Assembly (NCBI RefSeq): GCF_015453285.1
Contig: NZ_JADLZT010000003.1
Coordinates: forward strand, 124,001 to 188,000
Source: Lysobacter niastensis
GTDB lineage: Bacteria; Pseudomonadota; Gammaproteobacteria; Xanthomonadales; Xanthomonadaceae
Direction: 5' to 3'
Length of the DNA stretch: 64,000 nucleotides
Each line of letters opens with the position of its first letter. The first letter of the stretch is position 1. Positions 8,625-16,404 of the stretch are shown piece after piece. The notes below the pieces were generated by a model, which saw nothing but the letters and a program-made list of their open reading frames with translations, did not search any database and had not been told where the DNA came from. The position numbers and the translations under genes were made by a program.

Positions 8625-10706
8625 ATGCAATTCGGCAAAGACACGGCGCTGCGCCTGCTGATCGTCGACGACAGCGTCGAGGCAGCTGAGGCCATCGTCA
8701 GCGGACTGCGCAACAGCGGTATTGCGGTACGGCCGTCCCGGCCGGAAAGCGAAGACGATCTGAAGGCGCTGATCTCCCAGCAGCCTCCCGACCTCGTGCT
8801 CGCCGCTCGCTCTGCGCACACCGTGCCATTGGACAAGGTCATGCAGGTGGTGACGGCGACTGGCAAGGACTTGCCGGTGCTGGTGCTGATCAACCAGCTC
8901 GACGACAGCCGCCTGCTCCAGGCGATGGCGCTGGGCGCACGCGGCGTTGTGCTCCGTGAGCACATGGACCATGTGCAGAACACGATCCGTGCCGAGTGGG
9001 CCGACCTGGAAGCACGTCGCTCGCTGCGTCGGCTCGAGGCGCAGGTCCGCGAGACCGAGCGCCGCTGCGACGCGCTGATCGATTCCTCGCGCGATCCGAT
9101 CGCCTACATCCACGAAGGCATGCACATCCGGGCCAATCCGGCCTACCTGGAGATTTTCGGCTTCGACGCGTTCGAGGACATCGAGGGGATGTCCCTGCTC
9201 GACCTGATCGCGCCGCAGCACGTCAGCAACTTCAAGCAGCTGCTCAAGCAGCTGTCCAAGGGCGAGCCGCCGCCGCCGCGCTACGACACCCAGGCGCGGG
9301 CGCTGGACGGCGGCCTGTTCCCGGCCGTCATGGAGTTCACCCAGGCCAGCTACGAGGGCGAGACCTGCCTGCAGGTCGTGCTGCGCCGCCAGGAACTCGA
9401 CCCCGAGCTCGCCCGCGAAGTCGAGGAACTGCGCCAGCGCGACCAGGTCACCGGCCTGCTCAATCGCGCCACGTTCCTGCGCGCGCTCGAGGACTGCGTC
9501 GCCGATGCCGCCCAGAACGCCTCGCACCACGCTTTGCTTCTGGTGGAGCCGGACCACTACACCCGCCTGATGCAGGACATCGGCCTGGACGCCGCCGACG
9601 ACCTGATCGCCGCCTTCGCGGCGCGCCTGCGCTCGGCCCTGGGTCCGGACGACATCGCCGCGCGCTTCTCAGAACACCAGTTCGCCGTGCTCGGCCGCAA
9701 CAGCGACCACCTTGGCACCACGGCGCTCGCCGAAAAGGTGCGCTCGGCTTTCGCAAACGACGTGCTGGAAATCGGCAGCCGCTCGCTCACGGCCACGGTC
9801 AGCATCGGCGGCGTACAGATCGGCGAGAAGATCGCCAGCGTCACCGCGGTGCTGGGCAAGGCCAACCAGGGCGTCCAGTCGACGATCGGCGTGGGCGGCA
9901 ACCGCGTCGACCTGTTCGACCCGGGTGCGGTCGATCGCGCCGAGGAAGAACGGATCGAGGCCTGGGTGGCACGCATCCGCGATGCCCTGGACGGCGATCG
10001 CTTCCTGATGAATTACCAGCCGCTGATCAGCCTGCACGGCGAGCCCGGCGAGATGTACGAAGGCTACCTGCGCATGCAGGGCGACGAACCGGGCGAACTG
10101 GTGCAGCCGCTGACCTTCCTGCAGATCGCCGAGGAACACGGCCTGTTGTGGGAGATCGACCGCTGGGTCGTCGGCAAGGCGATCCAGGTCATCGGCGACC
10201 GCCAGCGCAGCGGTAAGCGCACCACCATGCTGGTGAAGATCACCCAGGCCTCGCTGCAGGACGACAGCCTGCTGCGGCATATCGAGGAGAAGCTGGCCAA
10301 GCACGGCACCGACGGCAGCCTGCTGGTGCTGCAGCTTCCGGAAGCCAAGGTGTTCACCAACCTGCGCGCCGCACAGGAATTCCAGAGCAAGGTCGCGCGT
10401 TTCGGCGTGCGCGTGGGCCTGGAGCAGTTCGGCGCGGGCCTGAACTCCTTCCAGTTGCTCAGCCATTTCGACGCGGCATTCCTCAAGATCGACCGCGGCT
10501 TCATGCAGGACCTGCCGAGCAACACCGACCACCAGCAGCGCATCCGCGAGATCGCCGACAAGGCGCACGAACTGGGCAAGCAGACCATCGCCGAGTTCGT
10601 GCAGGACGCGGGCAGCATGACGGTCCTGTTCGGCGCCGGCATCGACTACGCGCAGGGCCATTTCCTCGCAGCCGCGGGGCCGGAGATGGACTGGGAGTTC
10701 GAGTAA
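8625..10706 (+). CDS. fimX: FimX-like cyclic-di-GMP effector (REC-PAS-degenerate GGDEF-degenerate EAL)
   Basis: A 693-residue protein with a receiver-like domain (about 10-125), PAS domain (about 150-265), GGDEF domain (about 275-430) and EAL domain (about 445-690). Both catalytic motifs are decayed: the GGDEF position reads SEHQF (349-353) and the EAL position reads EGY (479-481), so neither synthesis nor hydrolysis of cyclic-di-GMP is expected. This is the FimX pattern: the EAL domain binds cyclic-di-GMP and the protein acts with PilZ and PilB at the pole to control type IV pilus extension and twitching. A strong GGGGAGGAG ribosome-binding site precedes the ATG. A bidirectional terminator follows. 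Confidence 0.85.
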   Translation: MQFGKDTALRLLIVDDSVEAAEAIVSGLRNSGIAVRPSRPESEDDLKALISQQPPDLVLAARSAHTVPLDKVMQVVTATGKDLPVLVLINQLDDSRLLQAMALGARGVVLREHMDHVQNTIRAEWADLEARRSLRRLEAQVRETERRCDALIDSSRDPIAYIHEGMHIRANPAYLEIFGFDAFEDIEGMSLLDLIAPQHVSNFKQLLKQLSKGEPPPPRYDTQARALDGGLFPAVMEFTQASYEGETCLQVVLRRQELDPELAREVEELRQRDQVTGLLNRATFLRALEDCVADAAQNASHHALLLVEPDHYTRLMQDIGLDAADDLIAAFAARLRSALGPDDIAARFSEHQFAVLGRNSDHLGTTALAEKVRSAFANDVLEIGSRSLTATVSIGGVQIGEKIASVTAVLGKANQGVQSTIGVGGNRVDLFDPGAVDRAEEERIEAWVARIRDALDGDRFLMNYQPLISLHGEPGEMYEGYLRMQGDEPGELVQPLTFLQIAEEHGLLWEIDRWVVGKAIQVIGDRQRSGKRTTMLVKITQASLQDDSLLRHIEEKLAKHGTDGSLLVLQLPEAKVFTNLRAAQEFQSKVARFGVRVGLEQFGAGLNSFQLLSHFDAAFLKIDRGFMQDLPSNTDHQQRIREIADKAHELGKQTIAEFVQDAGSMTVLFGAGIDYAQGHFLAAAGPEMDWEFE

Positions 10707-10747
10707 CGACTTACCGACGCTTTGAGCCGCCCGCCCATCCGATGGGC

Positions 10748-10784
10748 CACGAAAAAGCCCGCCATCCGGCGGGCTTTTTTCGTG
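10748..10784. terminator. Bidirectional rho-independent terminator
   Basis: A perfect stem of AGCCCGCC and GGCGGGCT with a short ATCC loop is flanked by an A-run on the left and a T-run on the right. It therefore terminates both the fimX transcript and the converging htpX transcript. Confidence 0.93.
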
Positions 10785-10803
10785 TTGCGAAACGTCGGGG
10801 ACC

Positions 10804-11709
10804 TCAGGTCACCACGCGTCCGCGCACCTGCTCGACCGGGGCGTTGCGCAGGGTCTGGATGCGCTCCTCGAGCGGCGGGTGGCTCATCAGCAGGCGGCGC
10901 AGGCCATGGCCGACCGCGCCGCTGATGCCGAAGGCCTGTACGGTCTTGGGCAGCGTGCTCTCGCCGTAGGTCTGCGACAGGCGCTCCAGCGCCGAGATCA
11001 TCTTGTCGCGGCCGGCCAGGCGCGCACCGCCGGCGTCGGCACGGAACTCGCGGTGACGCGAGAACCACATCGCGATCATGCTGGCGAACAAGCCGAACAC
11101 CATGTCCAGCACGAACACGATCACGTAGTAACCAATGCCTGGGCTGCCCTCGCGGTTGCCGCTGAGGTAGCCGTCGATCACGCGGCCGACCACGCGCGCC
11201 AGCACGATCACGAACGTGTTCAGCACGCCCTGGATCAGCGCCATCGTCACCATGTCGCCGTTGGCGACGTGGCTGACTTCATGGCCCAGCACCGCCTCGG
11301 CCTCGTCGCGGTTCATCGCCCGCAGCAGGCCGGTGGACACGGCGACCAGCGAATTGTTGCGGCTCGGGCCGGTAGCGAAGGCGTTGATCTCGGGGCCGTC
11401 GTAGATCGCGACCTCCGGCATCTTGATGCCGGCGGCCTCGGCCTGGCGGCGCACGGTATTGACCAGCCACTGCTCGGACTCGTTGCGCGGCTGCTCGATC
11501 ACGTGGGCGCCGGTGCTGCGCTTGGCGATCCACTTGGAGGTCATCAGCGAGATCAGCGAGCCACCGAAGCCGAACACGGTCGCCATCACCAGCAGGCTGC
11601 CGTTGTTGCCAAGGTTGATGCCAGCGCGCTGGAGCAGCGCCATGACGATGCTGAGCAGCGCCAGCACCGCGAGATTGGTGGCCAGGAACAGAGCGATACG
11701 TTTGAACAT
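10804..11709 (-). CDS. htpX: Membrane zinc protease HtpX
   Basis: A 301-residue M48B metalloprotease of the inner membrane that degrades misfolded membrane proteins along with FtsH. Two N-terminal transmembrane helices (about 5-60) are followed by the zinc motif [12 protein letters not shown], two further membrane segments (about 155-215), and the third zinc ligand in EFRADAGGA. The start MFKRIALFL at 11709 fits HtpX; the upstream in-frame extension does not. It is usually under heat-shock or Cpx control, but no operator was recognised. It faces away from gluQ across a 66-base gap. Confidence 0.96.
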   Translation of the reverse strand: MFKRIALFLATNLAVLALLSIVMALLQRAGINLGNNGSLLVMATVFGFGGSLISLMTSKWIAKRSTGAHVIEQPRNESEQWLVNTVRRQAEAAGIKMPEVAIYDGPEINAFATGPSRNNSLVAVSTGLLRAMNRDEAEAVLGHEVSHVANGDMVTMALIQGVLNTFVIVLARVVGRVIDGYLSGNREGSPGIGYYVIVFVLDMVFGLFASMIAMWFSRHREFRADAGGARLAGRDKMISALERLSQTYGESTLPKTVQAFGISGAVGHGLRRLLMSHPPLEERIQTLRNAPVEQVRGRVVT

Positions 11710-11775
11710 GACGGAACCTTTCGCGCACCACGCGCGTTCAGAACAGAAAATGTGGCAGGCTGGCGTTGAATTCAA

Positions 11776-12726
11776 GTGAACCCGTCACCACGCGCTTTGC
11801 CACGCCTGCCCGCAGTGCCCAGCCCTACGACGACATCCTACCGCGGCCGGTTCGCCCCCTCTCCGACCGGCGAGCTGCATTTCGGTTCCCTGCTGGCGGC
11901 CTTCGGCAGCTGGCTGCTGGCGCGGCATGCCGGCGGCGCCTGGCTGGTACGGGTGGAGGACCTGGATCCGCCTCGCGAAGTCGCCGGCGCGTCGGAACGG
12001 CAGCTCGCCACGCTGGCGGCCTTCGGCCTGCACAGCGACGAGCCGGTGGTTCGCCAGAGCGATCGCGGCGCGCTGTACCAGGTGGCCATCGATCGCCTGC
12101 TCGCCGCCGGCCTCGCCTTCGAATGCCATTGCAGCCGCACGGTGCTCGCCGCCAGCGGAGGCATCCATCGGGCCTGCGTGCGCACGAAACGTGCCGACCC
12201 CGCCATCCGCCTGCGCGTACCCGACGGAACGGTGGTGACGTTCGAGGATGCCGTGCACGGCATGCAATCCCAGGATGTGGCGGGCGAGGTCGGCGATTTC
12301 GTCCTCAGGCGGGCCGATGGCTACTGGGCCTACCAGTTGGCGGTGGTCGTCGACGATGCCGCGCAGGGCATCACCGATGTCGTGCGCGGTGCCGACCTGC
12401 TCGACTCCACCGCACGACAGATCCTGCTGCAGCGTGCCCTGGGATTGCCCATGCCCCGTTATGCGCACCTGCCGCTGGTGCTGGGCCAGGATGGCCGCAA
12501 GCTCTCCAAGTCCGATGCCGCAATGCCGGTCGACGCGGACGATCCGCTGCCGGCGCTGCGCGAAGCCTGGCGCTGGCTCGGCCAGGCGCCCGAGGCGTTG
12601 ACCAGCGCACAGGACCTGCCGACCCTGCTCGCACTTGCCCGGGCTGCATTCGATCCATCCGTCATTCCGGCGCGCGGCGGCCGTACACCGGAAGCGGCGC
12701 CCTCGAACGTCACATTTGCGTCCTAG
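11776..12726 (+). CDS. gluQ: Glutamyl-Q tRNA(Asp) synthetase
   Basis: This 316-residue protein is a truncated glutamyl-tRNA synthetase catalytic domain without the anticodon-binding half. It ligates glutamate to the queuosine base at position 34 of tRNA(Asp). Visible are the HIGH-like segment [14 protein letters not shown], the [13 protein letters not shown] loop, the CHC...C zinc-site cysteines around residues 118-135, and KLSKS in place of KMSKS. The start is GTG at 11776, since no ATG lies before the HIGH region. The N-terminal 20 residues are extra relative to E. coli. dksA, the common neighbour elsewhere, is absent. Confidence 0.93.
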   Translation: MNPSPRALPRLPAVPSPTTTSYRGRFAPSPTGELHFGSLLAAFGSWLLARHAGGAWLVRVEDLDPPREVAGASERQLATLAAFGLHSDEPVVRQSDRGALYQVAIDRLLAAGLAFECHCSRTVLAASGGIHRACVRTKRADPAIRLRVPDGTVVTFEDAVHGMQSQDVAGEVGDFVLRRADGYWAYQLAVVVDDAAQGITDVVRGADLLDSTARQILLQRALGLPMPRYAHLPLVLGQDGRKLSKSDAAMPVDADDPLPALREAWRWLGQAPEALTSAQDLPTLLALARAAFDPSVIPARGGRTPEAAPSNVTFAS

Positions 12727-12807
12727 ACTCGACCGCGCGCGATCGAATGCCTAGGATCGATCCTGCAACCGATTCGAAAGCACATCCGCAACCGGGGAGA
12801 GACGACA

Positions 12808-13548
12808 ATGCAGTCACGCGTGGCACTGGTCACCGGCGGCACCGGTGGTATCGGCACTTCGATCATCCGCCGCCTGGCCCAGTCGGGTCATCGCGTCGCC
12901 ACCAACTACCGCGACGAGGCCAGGGCCCTCGCCTGGCAGGCGCTGATGCGCGACCAGGGCGTCGAGGTTGCCCTCGCCCGCGGCGACGTGTCCTCGGCCG
13001 AAGAATCGGCGGGCATGGTGCGCGAGGTCGAGCGCCAGCTCGGCCCCGTCGACATCCTCATCAACAACGCGGGCATCACCCGCGACTCGACCTTCCACAG
13101 GATGGACGTGCTGCAGTGGAACGAGGTGATCAGCACCAACCTCAATTCCTGCTTCAACGTCACCCGCCCGGTGATCGAAGGCATGCGCGAGCGCCGCTGG
13201 GGCCGCGTCGTGCAGATCAGCTCGATCAACGGATTGAAGGGCCAGTACGGCCAGGCCAACTACGCCGCCGCCAAGGCCGGCATGCACGGCTTCACGATTT
13301 CGCTGGCTCGCGAGAACGCCCGCTTCGGCATCACCGTCAACACCGTCTCGCCGGGCTACGTCGCCACCGACATGGTGATGGCGGTGCCGGAGGAAGTGCG
13401 CGCCAAGATCGTCGCCGAGATCCCCACCGGCCGGCTCGGCGCACCGGAGGAGATCGCCTACGCGGTGTCCTTCCTGACCGCCGATGAAGCCGCCTGGATC
13501 ACCGGCTCCAACCTCGACATCAATGGCGGCCACCACATGGGCTGGTGA
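12808..13548 (+). CDS. phaB: Acetoacetyl-CoA reductase, PhaB-type SDR (copy 1)
   Basis: A 246-residue short-chain dehydrogenase with GGTGGIG for NADP binding, NNAGITRD, catalytic Ser in VVQISSINGLKGQ, and YAAAKAG holding the Tyr/Lys pair. SSINGLKGQYGQANYAAAKAG is diagnostic of PhaB, which reduces acetoacetyl-CoA to (R)-3-hydroxybutyryl-CoA for polyhydroxyalkanoate synthesis. A GGGGAGAG ribosome-binding site lies just upstream of the ATG. phaR and a second paralogue follow on the same strand. No phaC is in the window, so the synthase must be elsewhere if the pathway is complete. Confidence 0.9.
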   Translation: MQSRVALVTGGTGGIGTSIIRRLAQSGHRVATNYRDEARALAWQALMRDQGVEVALARGDVSSAEESAGMVREVERQLGPVDILINNAGITRDSTFHRMDVLQWNEVISTNLNSCFNVTRPVIEGMRERRWGRVVQISSINGLKGQYGQANYAAAKAGMHGFTISLARENARFGITVNTVSPGYVATDMVMAVPEEVRAKIVAEIPTGRLGAPEEIAYAVSFLTADEAAWITGSNLDINGGHHMGW

Positions 13549-13555
13549 TGCGGAC

Positions 13556-13574
13556 GGCATCCCCCGGGGATGCC
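13556..13574 (+). terminator. Stem-loop after phaB, possible weak terminator
   Basis: GGCATCCC pairs with GGGATGCC around a three-base loop directly after the phaB stop. No T-run follows, so it may only stabilise the 3' end or separate phaB from phaR. Confidence 0.4.
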
Positions 13575-13672
13575 AGCCGTACCGCGATCTTGAACGGCGC
13601 GCCCGTGCAGGCTTGCAAGGCCCCGCGGGCTGCGCCATGCTGCGAAGCATCATGATTTAGAGCCAAAGCTCG

Positions 13673-14158
13673 ATGGCCTCGATCCGCGTCATCAAGAAGT
13701 ATCCGAACCGGCGTCTCTACGACACCGAAATCTCGAGCTACATCACGATCGAGGACGTGCGCCAGTTGATCGTCGATGGCGAGGAGTTCGAGGTGCGCGA
13801 TGCCCGCAGCGGCGAGGACCTCACCCGCCAGGTGCTGCTGCAGATCATCGCCGAGCACGAGCAGGACGGCGAACCGGTGCTGTCGACGCAACTGCTGAGC
13901 CAGATCATCCGTTTCTACGGCGACTCGCTGCAGGGCTTCATGGGTAATTACCTGGAGCGCTCGATGCAGGCCTTCCTCGACCAGCAGCAGCAGTTCCGCA
14001 ACCAGATGGGCGGCATGCTGGGCCAGACGCCCTGGGCGATGATGAACCAGCTCACCGAGCGCAACCTCGCGCTGTGGAACGAGTTCCAGCGCAACCTGTC
14101 CGGCAACATGGGCCAGAGCGCCAGTGCCGAACAGAAGAAGACCGGCAACAAGCGCTGA
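13673..14158 (+). CDS. phaR: Polyhydroxyalkanoate synthesis repressor PhaR
   Basis: A 161-residue PhaR. The N-terminal DNA-binding domain begins IRVIKKYPNRRLYDTE, the family signature, with SYITIEDVRQLI following. The PHB-accumulation regulatory domain spans about 65-115 (LLSQIIRFYGDSLQGFMG), and a Gln/Met-rich tail ends KKTGNKR. PhaR binds PHA granules and represses phasin and PHA genes until polymer is present. The 55 bases upstream contain TGC-rich sequence (CTGCGCCATGCTGCGAAGCA), the kind of site PhaR can bind, so autoregulation is plausible but unproven. Confidence 0.96.
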   Translation: MASIRVIKKYPNRRLYDTEISSYITIEDVRQLIVDGEEFEVRDARSGEDLTRQVLLQIIAEHEQDGEPVLSTQLLSQIIRFYGDSLQGFMGNYLERSMQAFLDQQQQFRNQMGGMLGQTPWAMMNQLTERNLALWNEFQRNLSGNMGQSASAEQKKTGNKR

Positions 14159-14197
14159 CGCCGCCGTCCGCGCTCCGCACAGAAGCCTCCCCAGTTC

Positions 14198-14938
14198 ATG
14201 AATCCCCGCATCGCTGTCGTCAGCGGCGGCATCGGCGGTCTTGGCACCGCGATCTGCCTGTCCCTCGCCCGCCACGGCCGCCGCGTGATCGCGGCAGACC
14301 TCGATCGTGATCCCCAGCGCGTCGCCGGGTTCGCCGAAGCCACGCAGGACCACGACATCCGTTTCGCGCCACTCGACGTCACCGACCCCGAGGCCTGTGC
14401 CGGCTTCGTGCAGGGCATCGAGGAGGAGCACGGCGCGATCGACGTGCTGGTCAACGCCGCCGGCATCACCCGCGACACGCGCCTGCGCAACATGGCGCGC
14501 ACGCAATGGGACGAGGTCATGTCGGTCAACCTCGACGGCGTGTTCAACCTGTGCCGGCCGGCGGTCGACGGCATGATCCGCCGCAGCTTCGGCCGCATCG
14601 TCAATATCAGCTCGGTCAACGGCCAGACCGGACAATCCGGGCAGACCAACTACGCGGCAGCGAAGGCCGGCATGCACGGCTTCACGATGGCGCTTGCGCG
14701 CGAAGTCGCGCGTCACGGCGTCACCGTCAATTCGGTGTCGCCCGGCTACTGCGAAACCGCGATGGTCATGGCGCTCAATGAGGACGCCCGCCGGAAGATC
14801 GTCGATGGCGTCCCGGCCGGGCGCCTCGGCAAGCCCGAGGAAATCGCACGCGCGGTCGAGTTCCTCGCCGCCGACGACGCCGGCTTCATCACCGGCGCCA
14901 ACCTGCCGGTCAACGGCGGCTTGTTCATGAGCTTCTGA
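14198..14938 (+). CDS. Acetoacetyl-CoA reductase-like SDR, PhaB paralogue (copy 2)
   Basis: A 246-residue SDR colinear with copy 1: SGGIGGLG cofactor loop, NAAGITRD, IVNISSVNGQTGQ with the catalytic Ser, and NYAAAKAGMHGFTMALARE with Tyr/Lys. The cofactor-specificity loop differs: it has AADLDRD, with an Asp after the second strand, where copy 1 has TNYRDE with an Arg. Copy 2 may therefore favour NADH and copy 1 NADPH (inference from general SDR rules). It lies 39 bases after phaR, so it is probably cotranscribed. It could alternatively be a 3-hydroxybutyrate dehydrogenase working in the opposite direction. Confidence 0.85.
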   Translation: MNPRIAVVSGGIGGLGTAICLSLARHGRRVIAADLDRDPQRVAGFAEATQDHDIRFAPLDVTDPEACAGFVQGIEEEHGAIDVLVNAAGITRDTRLRNMARTQWDEVMSVNLDGVFNLCRPAVDGMIRRSFGRIVNISSVNGQTGQSGQTNYAAAKAGMHGFTMALAREVARHGVTVNSVSPGYCETAMVMALNEDARRKIVDGVPAGRLGKPEEIARAVEFLAADDAGFITGANLPVNGGLFMSF

Positions 14939-15015
14939 CCTGCTGGCGGACTCGTCCGCCGCCGGTCTACGATGCCCCCGGGGACAAGCCCGCCGCGCGG
15001 GCAACGGGGAATGCC

Positions 15016-15807
15016 ATGGATCGCAAGTACGCCTTCGCGGCGCTGCCGCTGCTGGCCGCCGTTCTCGCCGCACCGTGCATATCGAACGCCGCAGACGCGC
15101 CGGACAAGCCGGTGCTCGTGCATATGCAGGCCGCGCTCGACATCGACCGCGACGGCCGGGTCGCGGCAGTCGAGCTCATCGACGGCGAGAAGCTGCCGGA
15201 TGTGATCCGGCAACAGGCGCAGCAACGCGCCCTGGCACTGAAGTTCCAGCCGCCGGTAAAGGCAGGACAGCCCGTCGGCGGCCGCACCTACGCCCACGTA
15301 CAGGCCTGCATCGCCCCAAAGGCGGACGGACTCGATGTCTCCTTCGCTTTTACCGGCAATGGCCCAGCCAGCACATACCACCCACCGCGCAAGCCTCAGT
15401 CACCTGCTCTGCCGATCGCCAAGCTCATGGGACAGGGTATCGATGGAATGAAAGGCAAGGTGGTCTATGTAGTGTCGGTGGATGGCAAGGCCACACTGGA
15501 GCGCGCGACGCTCGACGACCCCGAGCTGCAGGCGCAGTACGGCGAGTTGTGGCTCAAGGACCAGCGCGCGTTCTTCAAGCGCTTCCGTTATCGCCCTGAG
15601 CTGATCGATGGCGTGCCGACTCCTACGCGCGTGGAGGACGAGATCGAGAATCGATGGGTCCGTTACCACACCAGCAAAGAGGCCGAGGCCAACAGGCAGG
15701 CCGAAAGGCAGGCGCGCGCTGAAAGCTCCGACGCCTGCCGCGCCCTGCGCAGCGACGACGGCCGCCAACTCGCCAGCGACAGTCCGTTCAAGCGCATCGA
15801 CGGCTGA
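15016..15807 (+). CDS. Exported protein with a TonB-C-like beta region, function unknown
   Basis: A 263-residue protein with a signal peptide (cleavage near SNAADA). Residues 35-95 (MQAALDIDRDGRVAAVELIDG, then ALALKFQPPVKAGQPVGGRTY) resemble the antiparallel strands of TonB C-terminal-like periplasmic proteins, where G-x-V and KF/W-PP-G-PV are typical. A second region at 155-215 (GKVVYVVSVDGKATLERATL) looks similar, suggesting two such units. The C-terminus is charged (EAEANRQAERQAR) and holds one Cys. It lacks a TonB N-terminal membrane anchor, so it is not a functional TonB. Role unknown. A terminator follows. Confidence 0.6.
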   Translation: MDRKYAFAALPLLAAVLAAPCISNAADAPDKPVLVHMQAALDIDRDGRVAAVELIDGEKLPDVIRQQAQQRALALKFQPPVKAGQPVGGRTYAHVQACIAPKADGLDVSFAFTGNGPASTYHPPRKPQSPALPIAKLMGQGIDGMKGKVVYVVSVDGKATLERATLDDPELQAQYGELWLKDQRAFFKRFRYRPELIDGVPTPTRVEDEIENRWVRYHTSKEAEANRQAERQARAESSDACRALRSDDGRQLASDSPFKRIDG

Positions 15808-15831
15808 TCGGCTTCAGCGCGATGGCATTTT

Positions 15832-15860
15832 GAAAAGCCGGCCTCCGCGCCGGCTTTTTC
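15832..15860 (+). terminator. Rho-independent terminator
   Basis: An AAAAGCCGGC arm pairs with GCCGGCTTTTT across a six-base loop, with a T-run, 25 bases after the exported-protein stop. Confidence 0.9.
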
Positions 15861-15939
15861 GTGGCGCCATTTGCCGCATCCACCGCGTCGCCCGAAGGAC
15901 GCCGCAAGCGCAACGCGCGCGCATACAATGCCGCCCGCG

Positions 15940-16335
15940 ATGCGTTCCCCCGCCTTCCACCTGCGAATGAGCCTGCTGGCACTGGCCGCCATGCTGCTTC
16001 TGCTGGCCGTCCCGACGGCGGGACGCGTGCTCGCGTCGTCGTCCGACGACGGCGGGACGTGGGCGCAGATCTGCACGATGGCCGGGCTCAAGCTGGTCAA
16101 GATCGCGCCTGGCGACAGCAATCCCCTTCAACCGGAGCAGCCTGGCAACGGCATGCCGGACGGCGATTGCGCCTATTGCCCGATCCTCGGCGCGATGGCC
16201 GCGCTGCTGGTGTGGGTGGCGTTCGTCCTGCTACCGTCCACCGGATCGCCGCTGCGTCCACGCCGCGAGCCGCTGCCTCGGACAACGCGGCATCCCTGCG
16301 GGCTCGGATCGCGCGGTCCGCCGATCGCACTCTGA
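15940..16335 (+). CDS. DUF2946 family membrane protein
   Basis: A 131-residue protein with a signal-anchor (about 8-30), the DUF2946 core ICTMAGLKLV with its conserved Cys, the conserved DCAYCPILG pair of cysteines, and a second hydrophobic helix (about 85-100). Family members commonly sit next to TonB-dependent receptors and copper-handling genes, and here a receptor gene starts 69 bases downstream. The cysteines suggest metal binding, but no activity is established. ATG at 15928 is an alternative start four codons upstream. Confidence 0.75.
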   Translation: MRSPAFHLRMSLLALAAMLLLLAVPTAGRVLASSSDDGGTWAQICTMAGLKLVKIAPGDSNPLQPEQPGNGMPDGDCAYCPILGAMAALLVWVAFVLLPSTGSPLRPRREPLPRTTRHPCGLGSRGPPIAL

Positions 16336-16404
16336 AACACAGCGCCATTCCCTGATCGCGCCCGCTCTGCCGGGTGCGCGCCTTGTGCTTTCCGGAGTTT
16401 TTCC

